Origin: Oleispirillum naphthae
GTDB lineage: Bacteria > Pseudomonadota > Alphaproteobacteria > Rhodospirillales > Rhodospirillaceae
DNA: 64,000 nucleotides
Direction of reading: 5' to 3'
Assembly: GCA_027864655.1 (NCBI GenBank)
Contig: JAQAZG010000002.1
Span: 372,001-436,000 of the forward strand
Positions 57,436 to 64,000 of this stretch are shown in pieces (position 1 is the first letter of the stretch; every line of letters starts with the position of its first letter). The translations under genes and the position numbers were made by a program. A model generated the notes under the pieces. The model was not told the origin of the DNA, searched no databases, and saw nothing but the letters and a program-made list of their open reading frames with translations.

Positions 57436-57966
57436 TCAGCGCACTGCGGAGGTGGTGGTTGCGCCATTGCTGCCGTTCGCCGTTTCTTCCGGGAAGGACG
57501 GGAGTTCGGGCGGCAGGGCCACCGGCTCGGCGGGCGCGGCCTCGGGCTCCTTGGTCATGTCGCGCAGGCGCAGGCGCGCGGTGCGGGCCTCCAGCGCGCC
57601 GATGCGCTCGGCGATCCGCGTGAGGGTCATGGAGATCTCGGCGCGTTCCGCCGTGGCGGCGGCCTCGCGGTGCAGGGCCTCGGCGGCGAGCGCGGCGCGC
57701 AGCGCCTCGGCGCGGCGGGCGAGGTCTTCGAGCATCGTCGCCCGGCTGCGTTCCACCTCGGCCATCAGGTCGCCGCGCGCCCATTTGGTCTGCTTGATCA
57801 TCTCCGCCTCGACGCGCTTGATCCCGTCGTCGAGGTCCTTGCGCATCTCGACCTTGAGCTCATAGGCGCTGCGCGCCAGCGACGACATGTAGGAGACCAG
57901 GGCGATCCCCAGGATGACGGCTGTCCCGATGACCAGGGCGATGCCCAGAACGGCGGCGAAACTCAT
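57436..57966 (-). CDS. Membrane-anchored coiled-coil protein
   Basis: 176 residues. An N-terminal helix (FAAVLGIALVIGTAVILGIA) is followed by a long charged coiled coil (ELKVEMRKDLDDGIKRVEAE to LEARTARLRLRD) and a Pro-rich tail. Resembles RmuC/YhcB-like scaffold proteins in general form only. First chromosomal gene after attR; not recognised. Confidence 0.7.
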   Translation of the reverse strand: MSFAAVLGIALVIGTAVILGIALVSYMSSLARSAYELKVEMRKDLDDGIKRVEAEMIKQTKWARGDLMAEVERSRATMLEDLARRAEALRAALAAEALHREAAATAERAEISMTLTRIAERIGALEARTARLRLRDMTKEPEAAPAEPVALPPELPSFPEETANGSNGATTTSAVR

Positions 57967-58002
57967 GCGGGCTGGTCCTCCGGGCGTGCCGTGGGCGTGG
58001 AG

Positions 58003-58425
58003 TCACAGCCCCAGGCGGACGATTTCGATTTTCGGGCAGCGGTCCATGATCACGGCGAGGCCCGCGGCGCGTCCGCGCGCCGCCGCCTCCTCGTTGACCA
58101 CGCCGAGCTGCATCCAGGCGACCTTCGCGCCGATGGCGGCGGCGGCGTCCACCAGGGGCCCGGCGTCGGCGCTGTTGCGGAAGATGTCCACCATGTCCAC
58201 CGGCTCGCCGAGATCGGAGAGGGAGGCGCGCACCGTCTCGCCCAGCAGGGTCTGCCCGGCGAGTCCCGGGTTGACCGGGATCACCCGGTAACCGTGCTCC
58301 TGCAAGAAGGCCATCACCTCGTAGCTCGGGCGGTGCGGGTTGGCGGAAGCGCCGACCAGGGCGATGGTGCGCACCGAGGCGAGGATGCCGCGGAGGGTTT
58401 CGTCGGTGGCGGACGTGGCGGTCAT
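58003..58425 (-). CDS. CoA-binding domain protein (YccU-like)
   Basis: 140 residues. The Rossmann CoA-binding motif RTIALVGASANPHRPSYEVM is at residue 19, followed by YRVIPVNPGLAGQTLLGE and VDMVDIFRNSADAGPLVDAA, and the C-terminal MDRCPKIEI. Family function is unknown; several members bind CoA. About 37 bp separate it from the coiled-coil gene on the same strand. Confidence 0.9.
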   Translation of the reverse strand: MTATSATDETLRGILASVRTIALVGASANPHRPSYEVMAFLQEHGYRVIPVNPGLAGQTLLGETVRASLSDLGEPVDMVDIFRNSADAGPLVDAAAAIGAKVAWMQLGVVNEEAAARGRAAGLAVIMDRCPKIEIVRLGL

Positions 58426-58506
58426 GGCGGGCCTCCGGAAAGGGTCTGGCCGGGAACGGCGATGCCGCCATCATGCCCTTCCCGCCGCCGCGGTTCAACG
58501 TCGGCG

Positions 58507-59535
58507 TCAGTCCTTGCCGAGACGCAGCCCGGCGCCCGCGACGACATTGGCCCCGGCATAGGCGGGCGTGACCGAACCCTTGCCGAGGACGATCGGCTGG
58601 TCGTCGATCTCGCGCCGCAGGTGCGAGGCGGACTGCCTGCCCTCGCTCAGAACCTGGATGATCTTGAGGGCGTGCTTGATGATGTCGGTGCGGACCTTGC
58701 GGCGCGAGGCGAGCAGGCCGTTGCCCGCGATCGGCTGGCGGCCGCGCCGGGTGGAGAGGATGTGCAGGCGGTGCCACTCGCGGATCGCTTCGCCCAGTTC
58801 GTCCACCATCAGCATTCCCGCGCCGTCGCCGGAGAACGCCACGCCGAGGTCGAAGCCGCCGCCGGTCACCGCCGCGCCGAGGTCGCGCAGCACGGTTTCG
58901 GTGTCGCGGGCGGCGAGGGTGGGGTCGCCGCCCTGGTTGATCACCACGTGGCGGCCGGGCAGCATCGCGGCGAGGCTGGTGACGATGTCGGCGGCGGCGC
59001 CGTTGCCCGCGTCCCACAGCACCGCGGGGCCTTCGCCCGCCGGGCGCGAGCCGTGCATCAGCCAGCGCAGGTAGCCGTGCTCCAGATCCACCTCGTTGAG
59101 ACGGCCGGTGCCCGCCGCGGCCTCGAACCCGGCGACGCGGCTCGCCTCGAAGGCCTCCTTCAGCTCGAAGCTGGCGAGCGGGCGCTGGTCGAGAACCAGG
59201 CGGAAGCCGACGGTGCCGTCCTCCGCCTCGGCGGAGGTCATCATCAGCGCGTGCGGAATGCCGAGGCTGCGGCAGGCGTAGGTGAGCATCGGGTACGGCG
59301 CGCAGCCGAGGAACACCACGTCGCAGTCCGCGCCCTGCAGGCCGCCGATGGCGAGCTGCACGTGGATGCGGTTGAGGCTGCGGCGGTCGGAGGCGACGGC
59401 GATGCGGCGTTCCGAGCCCGGGGCGATGGAAAGCCCGATGGACAGACCGAAGCGGTAGATGTCCCGCGCGGAGAAGTCCTCGCCGAAGAGACCGTAGATG
59501 TGGTGATCCTGGCGAATCGCGATTTTTCCGCTCAT
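58507..59535 (-). CDS. Phosphohexomutase-fold protein lacking catalytic motifs
   Basis: 342 residues aligned by pattern with alpha-D-phosphohexomutases. The N-terminus (YGLFGEDFSARDIYRFGLSI) matches PMM/PGM, but the phosphoserine loop, normally T-A-S-H-N-P, reads MTSAEAEDGTVGFR, and the metal loop, normally D-G-D-x-D-R, reads AFSGDGAGMLMVDELG. The fourth domain with its phosphate-binding site is replaced by a short tail. It should therefore be inactive as a mutase; a binding or regulatory role is possible. Open frame, strong codon usage, so not a decayed gene. Confidence 0.75.
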   Translation of the reverse strand: MSGKIAIRQDHHIYGLFGEDFSARDIYRFGLSIGLSIAPGSERRIAVASDRRSLNRIHVQLAIGGLQGADCDVVFLGCAPYPMLTYACRSLGIPHALMMTSAEAEDGTVGFRLVLDQRPLASFELKEAFEASRVAGFEAAAGTGRLNEVDLEHGYLRWLMHGSRPAGEGPAVLWDAGNGAAADIVTSLAAMLPGRHVVINQGGDPTLAARDTETVLRDLGAAVTGGGFDLGVAFSGDGAGMLMVDELGEAIREWHRLHILSTRRGRQPIAGNGLLASRRKVRTDIIKHALKIIQVLSEGRQSASHLRREIDDQPIVLGKGSVTPAYAGANVVAGAGLRLGKD

Positions 59536-59771
59536 TTATCTGCTCCGCAACCGGGTTGTTTGATTTCAGAAGAAAGAAAGCACGCTTTATGCCAAGACCG
59601 AACTTCGGAATAGTCGATTGATTTACAATGAATTAATCGCTATCGGCGCAGCCCGGCGGGGCAAAGCGGTTTGCGAAATGCAAAACCCCGGCGGGGCGTT
59701 TTGCAGATTGGCAACGCTTTCATCCGCTCCGGAAAAACACAATAATCCTTTGATATAAAAAGAGAATAATG

Positions 59772-59853
59772 GTGGTATCAAAATACCACATACTAACTTC
59801 ATGAAAACAAAGGAAAAATAGTAATTGACGGCGCTTCGTTCTGTGGCATACTC
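59772..59853 (+). promoter_or_regulatory. rplM-rpsI promoter region with inverted repeat
   Basis: The 390-bp gap 59536-59925 is AT-rich. It holds the palindrome GTGGTAT-CAAA-ATACCAC (59772-59789) and a promoter TTGACG (59825-59830), 16-17 bp spacer, CATACT (59847-59852) for rplM. The 70-base leader can form a GC-rich hairpin (CCCGGGG with CCCGG), possibly an autoregulatory site. The phosphohexomutase-like gene's own promoter must lie in the left part. Confidence 0.65.
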
Positions 59854-59925
59854 CGCGGCCTCGACGGCCCGGGGCGTGGTGTCCCGGACGGCGATTCATG
59901 GATTCAGAACCAGACGGATGGTGTG

Positions 59926-60390
59926 ATGAAGACCTATTCCGCCAAGCCTTCCGAAGTCGAGCGCAAGTGGCTGCTGATCGATGCCGAGGACGTGGTCCTC
60001 GGCCGTCTGGCGGTCATTATCGCGAACCTTCTGCGGGGCAAGCACAAGCCGACCTACACGCCGCATATCGACTGCGGCGACAACGTCATCGTCATCAACG
60101 CCGAAAAGGTGAAGCTGACCGGCCGCAAGCTGACCGACAAGCTGTTCTTCTGGCACACCGGCTATCCGGGCGGCATCAAGAACCGCAGCATGGGCCAGAT
60201 CCTCGAGGGCAAGAACCCCGAGCGCGTCATCGAAAAGGCGGTGCAGCGCATGGTGCCGAAGGGGCCCTTGGGCCGCGCGCAGCTCAAGAAGCTGCGGGTC
60301 TACCCCGGCCCGGCGCATCCGCACGAGGCGCAGCAGCCGGAGACCTTCGACGTCGCCGCGTTGAACCCGAAGAACAAGAGGAGCGCGTAA
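59926..60390 (+). CDS. rplM: 50S ribosomal protein L13
   Basis: 154 residues. [60 protein letters not shown] and MLGR-type ends match L13, an early assembly protein of the large subunit. ATG 59926 was preferred to the GTG one codon earlier. It is followed by rpsI after 4 bp. Confidence 0.98.
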   Translation: MKTYSAKPSEVERKWLLIDAEDVVLGRLAVIIANLLRGKHKPTYTPHIDCGDNVIVINAEKVKLTGRKLTDKLFFWHTGYPGGIKNRSMGQILEGKNPERVIEKAVQRMVPKGPLGRAQLKKLRVYPGPAHPHEAQQPETFDVAALNPKNKRSA

Positions 60391-60394
60391 CTCC

Positions 60395-60865
60395 ATGGCC
60401 GATGATCTCAAGTCCCTCGAGGCGCTGAAGCCCGTCGAAGCCGAGGCCCCGGCCAAGGCCGAGCCGAAGCGCGACGCTCTGGGCCGTTCGTATGCCACCG
60501 GCAAGCGCAAGAACGCGATCGCCCGCGTCTGGGTGAAGGCCGGGTCCGGCAAGGTCACCGTCAACGGCCGCGACATCCTGGAGTACTTCCAGCGTCCGGT
60601 GCTGCGCATGGTGATCAACCAGCCGTTCGTCGTGACCAACCGCGAGCGTCAGTTCGACGTGGTGTGCACGGTGAAGGGCGGCGGGCTGTCCGGCCAGGCG
60701 GGCGCGGTGCGCCACGGCATTTCGGTCGCGCTCAACCTCTACGAGCCGGATCTGCGTCCGGTTCTGAAGAAGAGCGGCTTCCTCACCCGCGATTCCCGCG
60801 TCGTCGAGCGCAAGAAGTACGGCAAGGCGAAGGCCCGCCGCAGCTTCCAGTTCTCCAAGCGTTGA
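60395..60865 (+). CDS. rpsI: 30S ribosomal protein S9
   Basis: 156 residues. The alphaproteobacterial N-terminal extension ([20 protein letters not shown]) precedes [20 protein letters not shown], and the protein ends [11 protein letters not shown], the conserved P-site tRNA tail. Co-transcribed with rplM. A terminator follows. Confidence 0.98.
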   Translation: MADDLKSLEALKPVEAEAPAKAEPKRDALGRSYATGKRKNAIARVWVKAGSGKVTVNGRDILEYFQRPVLRMVINQPFVVTNRERQFDVVCTVKGGGLSGQAGAVRHGISVALNLYEPDLRPVLKKSGFLTRDSRVVERKKYGKAKARRSFQFSKR

Positions 60866-60900
60866 GGCGGCGGGCGGCCGCCCGTTGCAGCGATGTTGGA

Positions 60901-60927
60901 AAGGCCCGCCCACCCGGCGGGCCTTTT
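60901..60927 (+). terminator. Terminator after rplM-rpsI
   Basis: GGCCCGCC, loop CACCC, GGCGGGCC followed by TTTT, starting 35 bp after the rpsI stop. Confidence 0.9.
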
Positions 60928-61027
60928 CGTTTTTCACGGTATCTCCAATTGCGGCGGCGATTGGGTTTTCATAATGTGATGCGGCGCGGATGCCGCGCGG
61001 ATGACGAGTCAGGAAAGGACCAGGGCG

Positions 61028-62068
61028 ATGGCGGATATGGCCGACGTGGCGATTCTCGGAGCGAGCGGCTACACCGGGGCGGAACTCATCCGCCTGTTGG
61101 CGAGCCACCCGCGCGTCCGATTGTCCGCGCTCACCGCCGACCGCAAGGCCGGGCAGGCGATGGCCTCGGTGTTTCCGCACCTCGCCGCGATGGACCTGCC
61201 GGATCTCGTCTCCCTCGACGCCTTCGACCCGGCGTCGGCGGACTTCGTGTTCTGCGCGCTGCCGCACGGCACGACGCAGGAGATCATCGCCGGGCTGCCG
61301 CGCGGCCTGAAGGTCTGCGATCTTTCCGCCGACTTCCGGCTCGCCGACCTCGACGCCTACGCCACCTGGTACGGCCATCCGCACCGCGCGCCGGAGTTGC
61401 AGGCGGAGGCGGTCTACGGCCTGACCGAGCTGGCGCGGCCCGCGGTGGCCAAGGCGCGGCTGGTGGCCAACCCCGGCTGCTACCCGACCACGGCGCAGCT
61501 GCCGCTGGTGCCGCTGATCGAGGCGGGGCAGATCGGCCTGGACAACATCATCATCGATTCCAAGTCCGGAGTCTCCGGCGCGGGACGCGCCGCCAAGGAG
61601 GGCTCGCTCTACTGCGAGGTGGCCGAGGGCATGCACGCCTATGGAGTCGCCGGCCACCGCCACGGACCGGAGATCGAGCAGGGCCTCTCCATCGCCGCGG
61701 GCAAGCCGGTGATGGCGAGCTTCACGCCGCACCTCATCCCGATGAACCGCGGCATGCTCTCCACCATCTACGTCAACATGACCGGGGCCGCCGCCGCCGA
61801 CCTGCACGCCACGCTTTCCGCGCGCTATGCCGGGGAGCCCTTCGTCAAGGTGCTGCCCTTCGGCGCGACGCCGCACACCCGGCACGTGCGCGGCTCCAAC
61901 CTCGCGCTGATCGGCGTGACCGCCGACCGCCGCCCCGGCGCCGCGATCCTCACCTGCGCCATCGACAACCTCACCAAGGGCGCGTCCGGCCAGGCGGTGC
62001 AGAACATGAACGTGATGCTCGGCTTCGACGAGACCCTGGGACTCGCCCAGGCGCCGATGTTCCCCTGA
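61028..62068 (+). CDS. argC: N-acetyl-gamma-glutamyl-phosphate reductase
   Basis: Arginine biosynthesis enzyme, 346 residues from ATG 61028 (MADMADVAILGASGYTGAEL). The dinucleotide motif, the catalytic Cys in VANPGCYPTTAQLPLVPL, SKSGVSGAGR and PHLIPMNRGMLSTIYV are all present. The codon 61001 start adds nine non-conserved residues and is less likely. Promoter region precedes it after the rpsI terminator. Confidence 0.96.
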   Translation: MADMADVAILGASGYTGAELIRLLASHPRVRLSALTADRKAGQAMASVFPHLAAMDLPDLVSLDAFDPASADFVFCALPHGTTQEIIAGLPRGLKVCDLSADFRLADLDAYATWYGHPHRAPELQAEAVYGLTELARPAVAKARLVANPGCYPTTAQLPLVPLIEAGQIGLDNIIIDSKSGVSGAGRAAKEGSLYCEVAEGMHAYGVAGHRHGPEIEQGLSIAAGKPVMASFTPHLIPMNRGMLSTIYVNMTGAAAADLHATLSARYAGEPFVKVLPFGATPHTRHVRGSNLALIGVTADRRPGAAILTCAIDNLTKGASGQAVQNMNVMLGFDETLGLAQAPMFP

Positions 62069-62113
62069 GCCCCCATATCCGAAGACCCCTGCCGCAAGCG
62101 TAAAGGATAGCCG

Positions 62114-62632
62114 ATGGCCGCGATCGTTCTGCCCTACAAGGGCGTCTCTCCCGACATCCACCCCTCCGCCTTCGTCGCGCCCGGCGTCGCGGTGCTCGGC
62201 GACGTGGTGATCGGCGAGGACACCAACATCTGGTTCGGTTGCGTGCTGCGCGGCGACGTGGACGTCATCCGCATCGGCAAGCGCACCAATATCCAGGACG
62301 GCACCATCGTGCACCTCAGCCGCGACGCGCCTACCATTATCGGCGACGACGTGACGGTGGGCCACGGCGCCATCCTGCACGGCTGCGTGCTCAAGGACCG
62401 CGCCTTCGTCGGCATGGGCGCGACCGTGCTCGACGGCGCGGTGGTGGAGGGCATGCTGGGCGCGGGTGCGTTGCTCACCCAGGGCAAGCGGGTGCCCGCG
62501 GGCGAGCTGTGGGCCGGTTCGCCCGCGCGTTTCCTGCGCAAGCTGACCGCCGAAGAGATCGAGGGCTTCGTACCGCACGCCTGGCACTATGTGGAACTCG
62601 CCCGCCGGTACAAGACCGAAAACGGGTTGTGA
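62114..62632 (+). CDS. Gamma-carbonic-anhydrase family protein (left-handed beta-helix)
   Basis: 172 residues of hexapeptide repeats (VAPGVAVLGDVVIGEDTNIW, FGCVLRGDVDVIRIGKRTNI). His ligands for the metal occur in GTIVHLSRD, TVGHGAILHGC. Proteins of this YrdA/PaaY/CaiE-type group bind zinc but few have proven carbonic anhydrase activity. It lies 45 bp after argC on the same strand. Confidence 0.9.
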   Translation: MAAIVLPYKGVSPDIHPSAFVAPGVAVLGDVVIGEDTNIWFGCVLRGDVDVIRIGKRTNIQDGTIVHLSRDAPTIIGDDVTVGHGAILHGCVLKDRAFVGMGATVLDGAVVEGMLGAGALLTQGKRVPAGELWAGSPARFLRKLTAEEIEGFVPHAWHYVELARRYKTENGL

Positions 62633-62795
62633 TCCGGAAGCGTCTGGACGCGTTTCGGATTTCACCTGTTTCGGTTTTGATGCTATATGGATAACGGTAT
62701 CGGAAAAGCACCGGAGCGGCGCCGATCTCTGGGGGTCTGGGCGCCGGGTCGGACCGTGCCGTCGGTCCTTCGCGTCACATAGGGAACGGGAAACA

Positions 62796-63695
62796 ATGCA
62801 GATCGGGGCAGAAGGTTTGGGGGGCGCCGGAATCCGCTGGTCCGCGCGCGTGCGCGCCGTCGTGATGGCCGGGGCCTTGGGGCTTCTGCTTTCCGGGTGC
62901 TCCAGTTCCTACAATCCAGTGAACTGGTTCGGCTCCGACGCGCCGAAACCGCAGCAGATCGCGCTGCCCGACGAGCCGACCGCCGACCGGGGCGATCTGC
63001 CGCAGGGCCTTTCCGCCGACTCCGGCCACGGCTATGCCGAGGGCGGGCGCTCCGACGTCACCGTGGTCCGGCCGCTGCGCAACGCGCCGCCGCCCAAGGT
63101 CACGGTCGGCGCGCAGCCCGGCGCGCCCGCCGCCGCGCCGGTCGCGCCGGTGGAGCGCACCGCGCCGCAGCCTGCGCCGTCCGCCGTCGCCTCCGCCTCC
63201 GACGTGCCTTCCGACGCGCCCGGCGCGCCGAGGATGCTGGGCGATCCCAATTCCGCCTCCAAGGCTCCGGCCTCCGGCAAGAAGGCCAAGGCCGAGGCGA
63301 TGCAGGGTCTGGAGTCGTTCTCGCCGGAGAACTACAGTCTCTCCTACCTCGCCGCCACGGTGCCGTTCGGCCACGGCTCGGCGCACCTGAGCTCCGCCGA
63401 TCTCGCGGCGCTGCGCGGCATCGCCGCCGAATACAAGAAGACCGGCGGCGCGGTCACCGTGGTCGGCCACGCCTCGTCGCGCACCGGCGACATGTCCGCG
63501 GTGTCGCACAAGATCGCCAATTTCGACATCTCCGCGCGCCGCGCCGAAAGCGTCGCCCTGGCGCTCGCCAAGCTCGGCGTGCCGGCCCGAGCTATCTACG
63601 TCGGCGCGGTTGCCGACGCAGAGCCCGTGTACCAGGAAGTCATGCCGTCCGGCGAGGCCTACAACCGTCGAACCGAGATCTTCCTGAATCACTGA
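62796..63695 (+). CDS. OmpA-like lipoprotein
   Basis: 299 residues. Signal peptide with lipobox LLLSGC near residue 35, a long Pro/Ala-rich linker, and a C-terminal OmpA-like peptidoglycan-binding domain (FGHGSAHLSSADLAALRGIA, VTVVGHASSRTGDMSAVSHK, ISARRAESVALALAKLGVPA, NRRTEIFLNH). It should be anchored in the outer membrane and hold peptidoglycan. ATG 62796 follows GGGAACGGG. A terminator follows. Confidence 0.9.
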   Translation: MQIGAEGLGGAGIRWSARVRAVVMAGALGLLLSGCSSSYNPVNWFGSDAPKPQQIALPDEPTADRGDLPQGLSADSGHGYAEGGRSDVTVVRPLRNAPPPKVTVGAQPGAPAAAPVAPVERTAPQPAPSAVASASDVPSDAPGAPRMLGDPNSASKAPASGKKAKAEAMQGLESFSPENYSLSYLAATVPFGHGSAHLSSADLAALRGIAAEYKKTGGAVTVVGHASSRTGDMSAVSHKIANFDISARRAESVALALAKLGVPARAIYVGAVADAEPVYQEVMPSGEAYNRRTEIFLNH

Positions 63696-63722
63696 TCGGG
63701 AGAGCCCTTCGTCGTATCGACG

Positions 63723-63754
63723 AAAAAAGGCCCGGCCCGATCGCCGGGCCTTTT
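63723..63754 (+). terminator. Terminator after the OmpA-like lipoprotein gene
   Basis: AAAAAAGGCCCGGC, loop CCGATC, GCCGGGCCTTTT; 27 bp after the stop. Confidence 0.93.
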
Positions 63755-63895
63755 GCGTTGCGGAAAACCAGTCGCCAATCCCGCTGCTGCCAGACTAGTA
63801 TTTGTCCCCCGACCCGGAAAACCGGGCGATCCTGTGAATGAAACCTGTGCGTGAAACCCATCCGACCGCGTGTCGGCCAGTCAAACGGCTCTGAA

Positions 63896-64000
63896 ATGGA
63901 ACAAGAATTCTACCGCGTGAAACGATTGCCCCCCTACGTCTTCGCTGCCGTCAACGCGATGAAGGCGCGCGCCCGCGCCGCCGGGGAGGACATCATCGAT
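63896..64000 (+). CDS. Aminotransferase class I/II, N-terminal part (truncated by window edge)
   Basis: 35 codons from ATG 63896: [20 protein letters not shown] then [15 protein letters not shown]. This is the characteristic N-terminus of the AlaA/AlaC- or LL-diaminopimelate-aminotransferase-like PLP enzymes in alphaproteobacteria. The rest is outside the window, so the substrate cannot be assigned. Confidence 0.8.
   Translation, partial: MEQEFYRVKRLPPYVFAAVNAMKARARAAGEDIID

Noticed and set aside
57319-59613. Plus-strand open frame of 764 codons from attR into the flank
   Set aside because: Begins in the att region and runs antisense to three convincing minus-strand genes; low-complexity His/Gly/Arg product.
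1-64000. CRISPR array
   Set aside because: No series of equal-length direct repeats with unique spacers; the CCCTCCA and GTTGAC clusters are too short and irregular.
1-64000. Insertion sequences
   Set aside because: No transposase motif or terminal inverted repeats with target duplications seen; the four intergenic elements are non-coding.

Overview
The window is a GC-rich alphaproteobacterial chromosome segment, probably Rhodospirillales-like. This rests on an ELM1-family protein, a GapR-type (DUF2312) protein, the rplM-rpsI-argC order and the codon usage; no taxon can be named from sequence alone. It holds two stretches of ordinary housekeeping genes, with a complete-looking, intact siphovirus-type prophage of about 40.5 kb inserted between them.

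Left chromosomal flank (1-16.9 kb): the 3' part of dxs, tlyA, sppA, a rhodanese, aroC, fabI, a YihY/BrkB membrane protein, a DnaJ-type co-chaperone, pdxH, a cation diffusion facilitator, a tandem universal stress protein, a ketopantoate reductase-family gene, pyrE, an ELM1-family gene, hemN, a hydroxypyruvate isomerase-family gene and tRNA-His(GTG). Four intergenic gaps carry copies of one inverted-repeat element (REP/REPIN-like).

Prophage (16,867-57,405): a 50-bp exact duplication of the 3' part of tRNA-His marks attL and attR. Next to attL are the tyrosine integrase, an excisionase-like protein and repeated GGTTTGCCAC arm-type sites. A long leftward early operon (18.4-27.0 kb) follows, with a collapsed cytosine-methyltransferase remnant, a PAPS-reductase-family protein, SSB, an HD hydrolase, an AAA+ ATPase, a GapR-like/RMF-like fusion and many small genes. 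Its first gene resembles Acb2/Tad1 signal-nucleotide sponges. Central immunity is lambdoid: an S24-type CI repressor, a Cro-like protein, and PL and PR promoters of the same geometry built on GCGCAAT-type half-sites. Rightward are a CII-like protein, a CHC2-TOPRIM primase, a DNA methyltransferase carrying a 12-G tract, a P4/D5 helicase and a CCCTCCA iteron cluster (probable replication origin). The late region runs terminase, gpW, portal, ClpP-like protease fused to the major capsid protein, decoration, connectors, tail tube, chaperone with a candidate -1 frameshift, tape measure, tail tip, fibre, a holin-like protein, a GH19 endolysin and a 3TM holin.

Two accessory islands sit inside the late region. 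At 43.3-45.9 kb a divergent module of membrane protein, lipoprotein, HTH repressor, small protein and BRO-type antirepressor resembles the P22 immI layout. At 56.3-57.3 kb, after the lysis genes, a near-consensus promoter with a perfect operator in its spacer drives four very small genes.

Right chromosomal flank (57.4-64 kb): a coiled-coil membrane protein, a CoA-binding protein, a phosphohexomutase-fold protein that has lost its catalytic motifs, rplM-rpsI, argC, a gamma-carbonic-anhydrase-family protein, an OmpA-like lipoprotein and the start of an aminotransferase. All assignments come from reading motifs by eye; no database searches were run.
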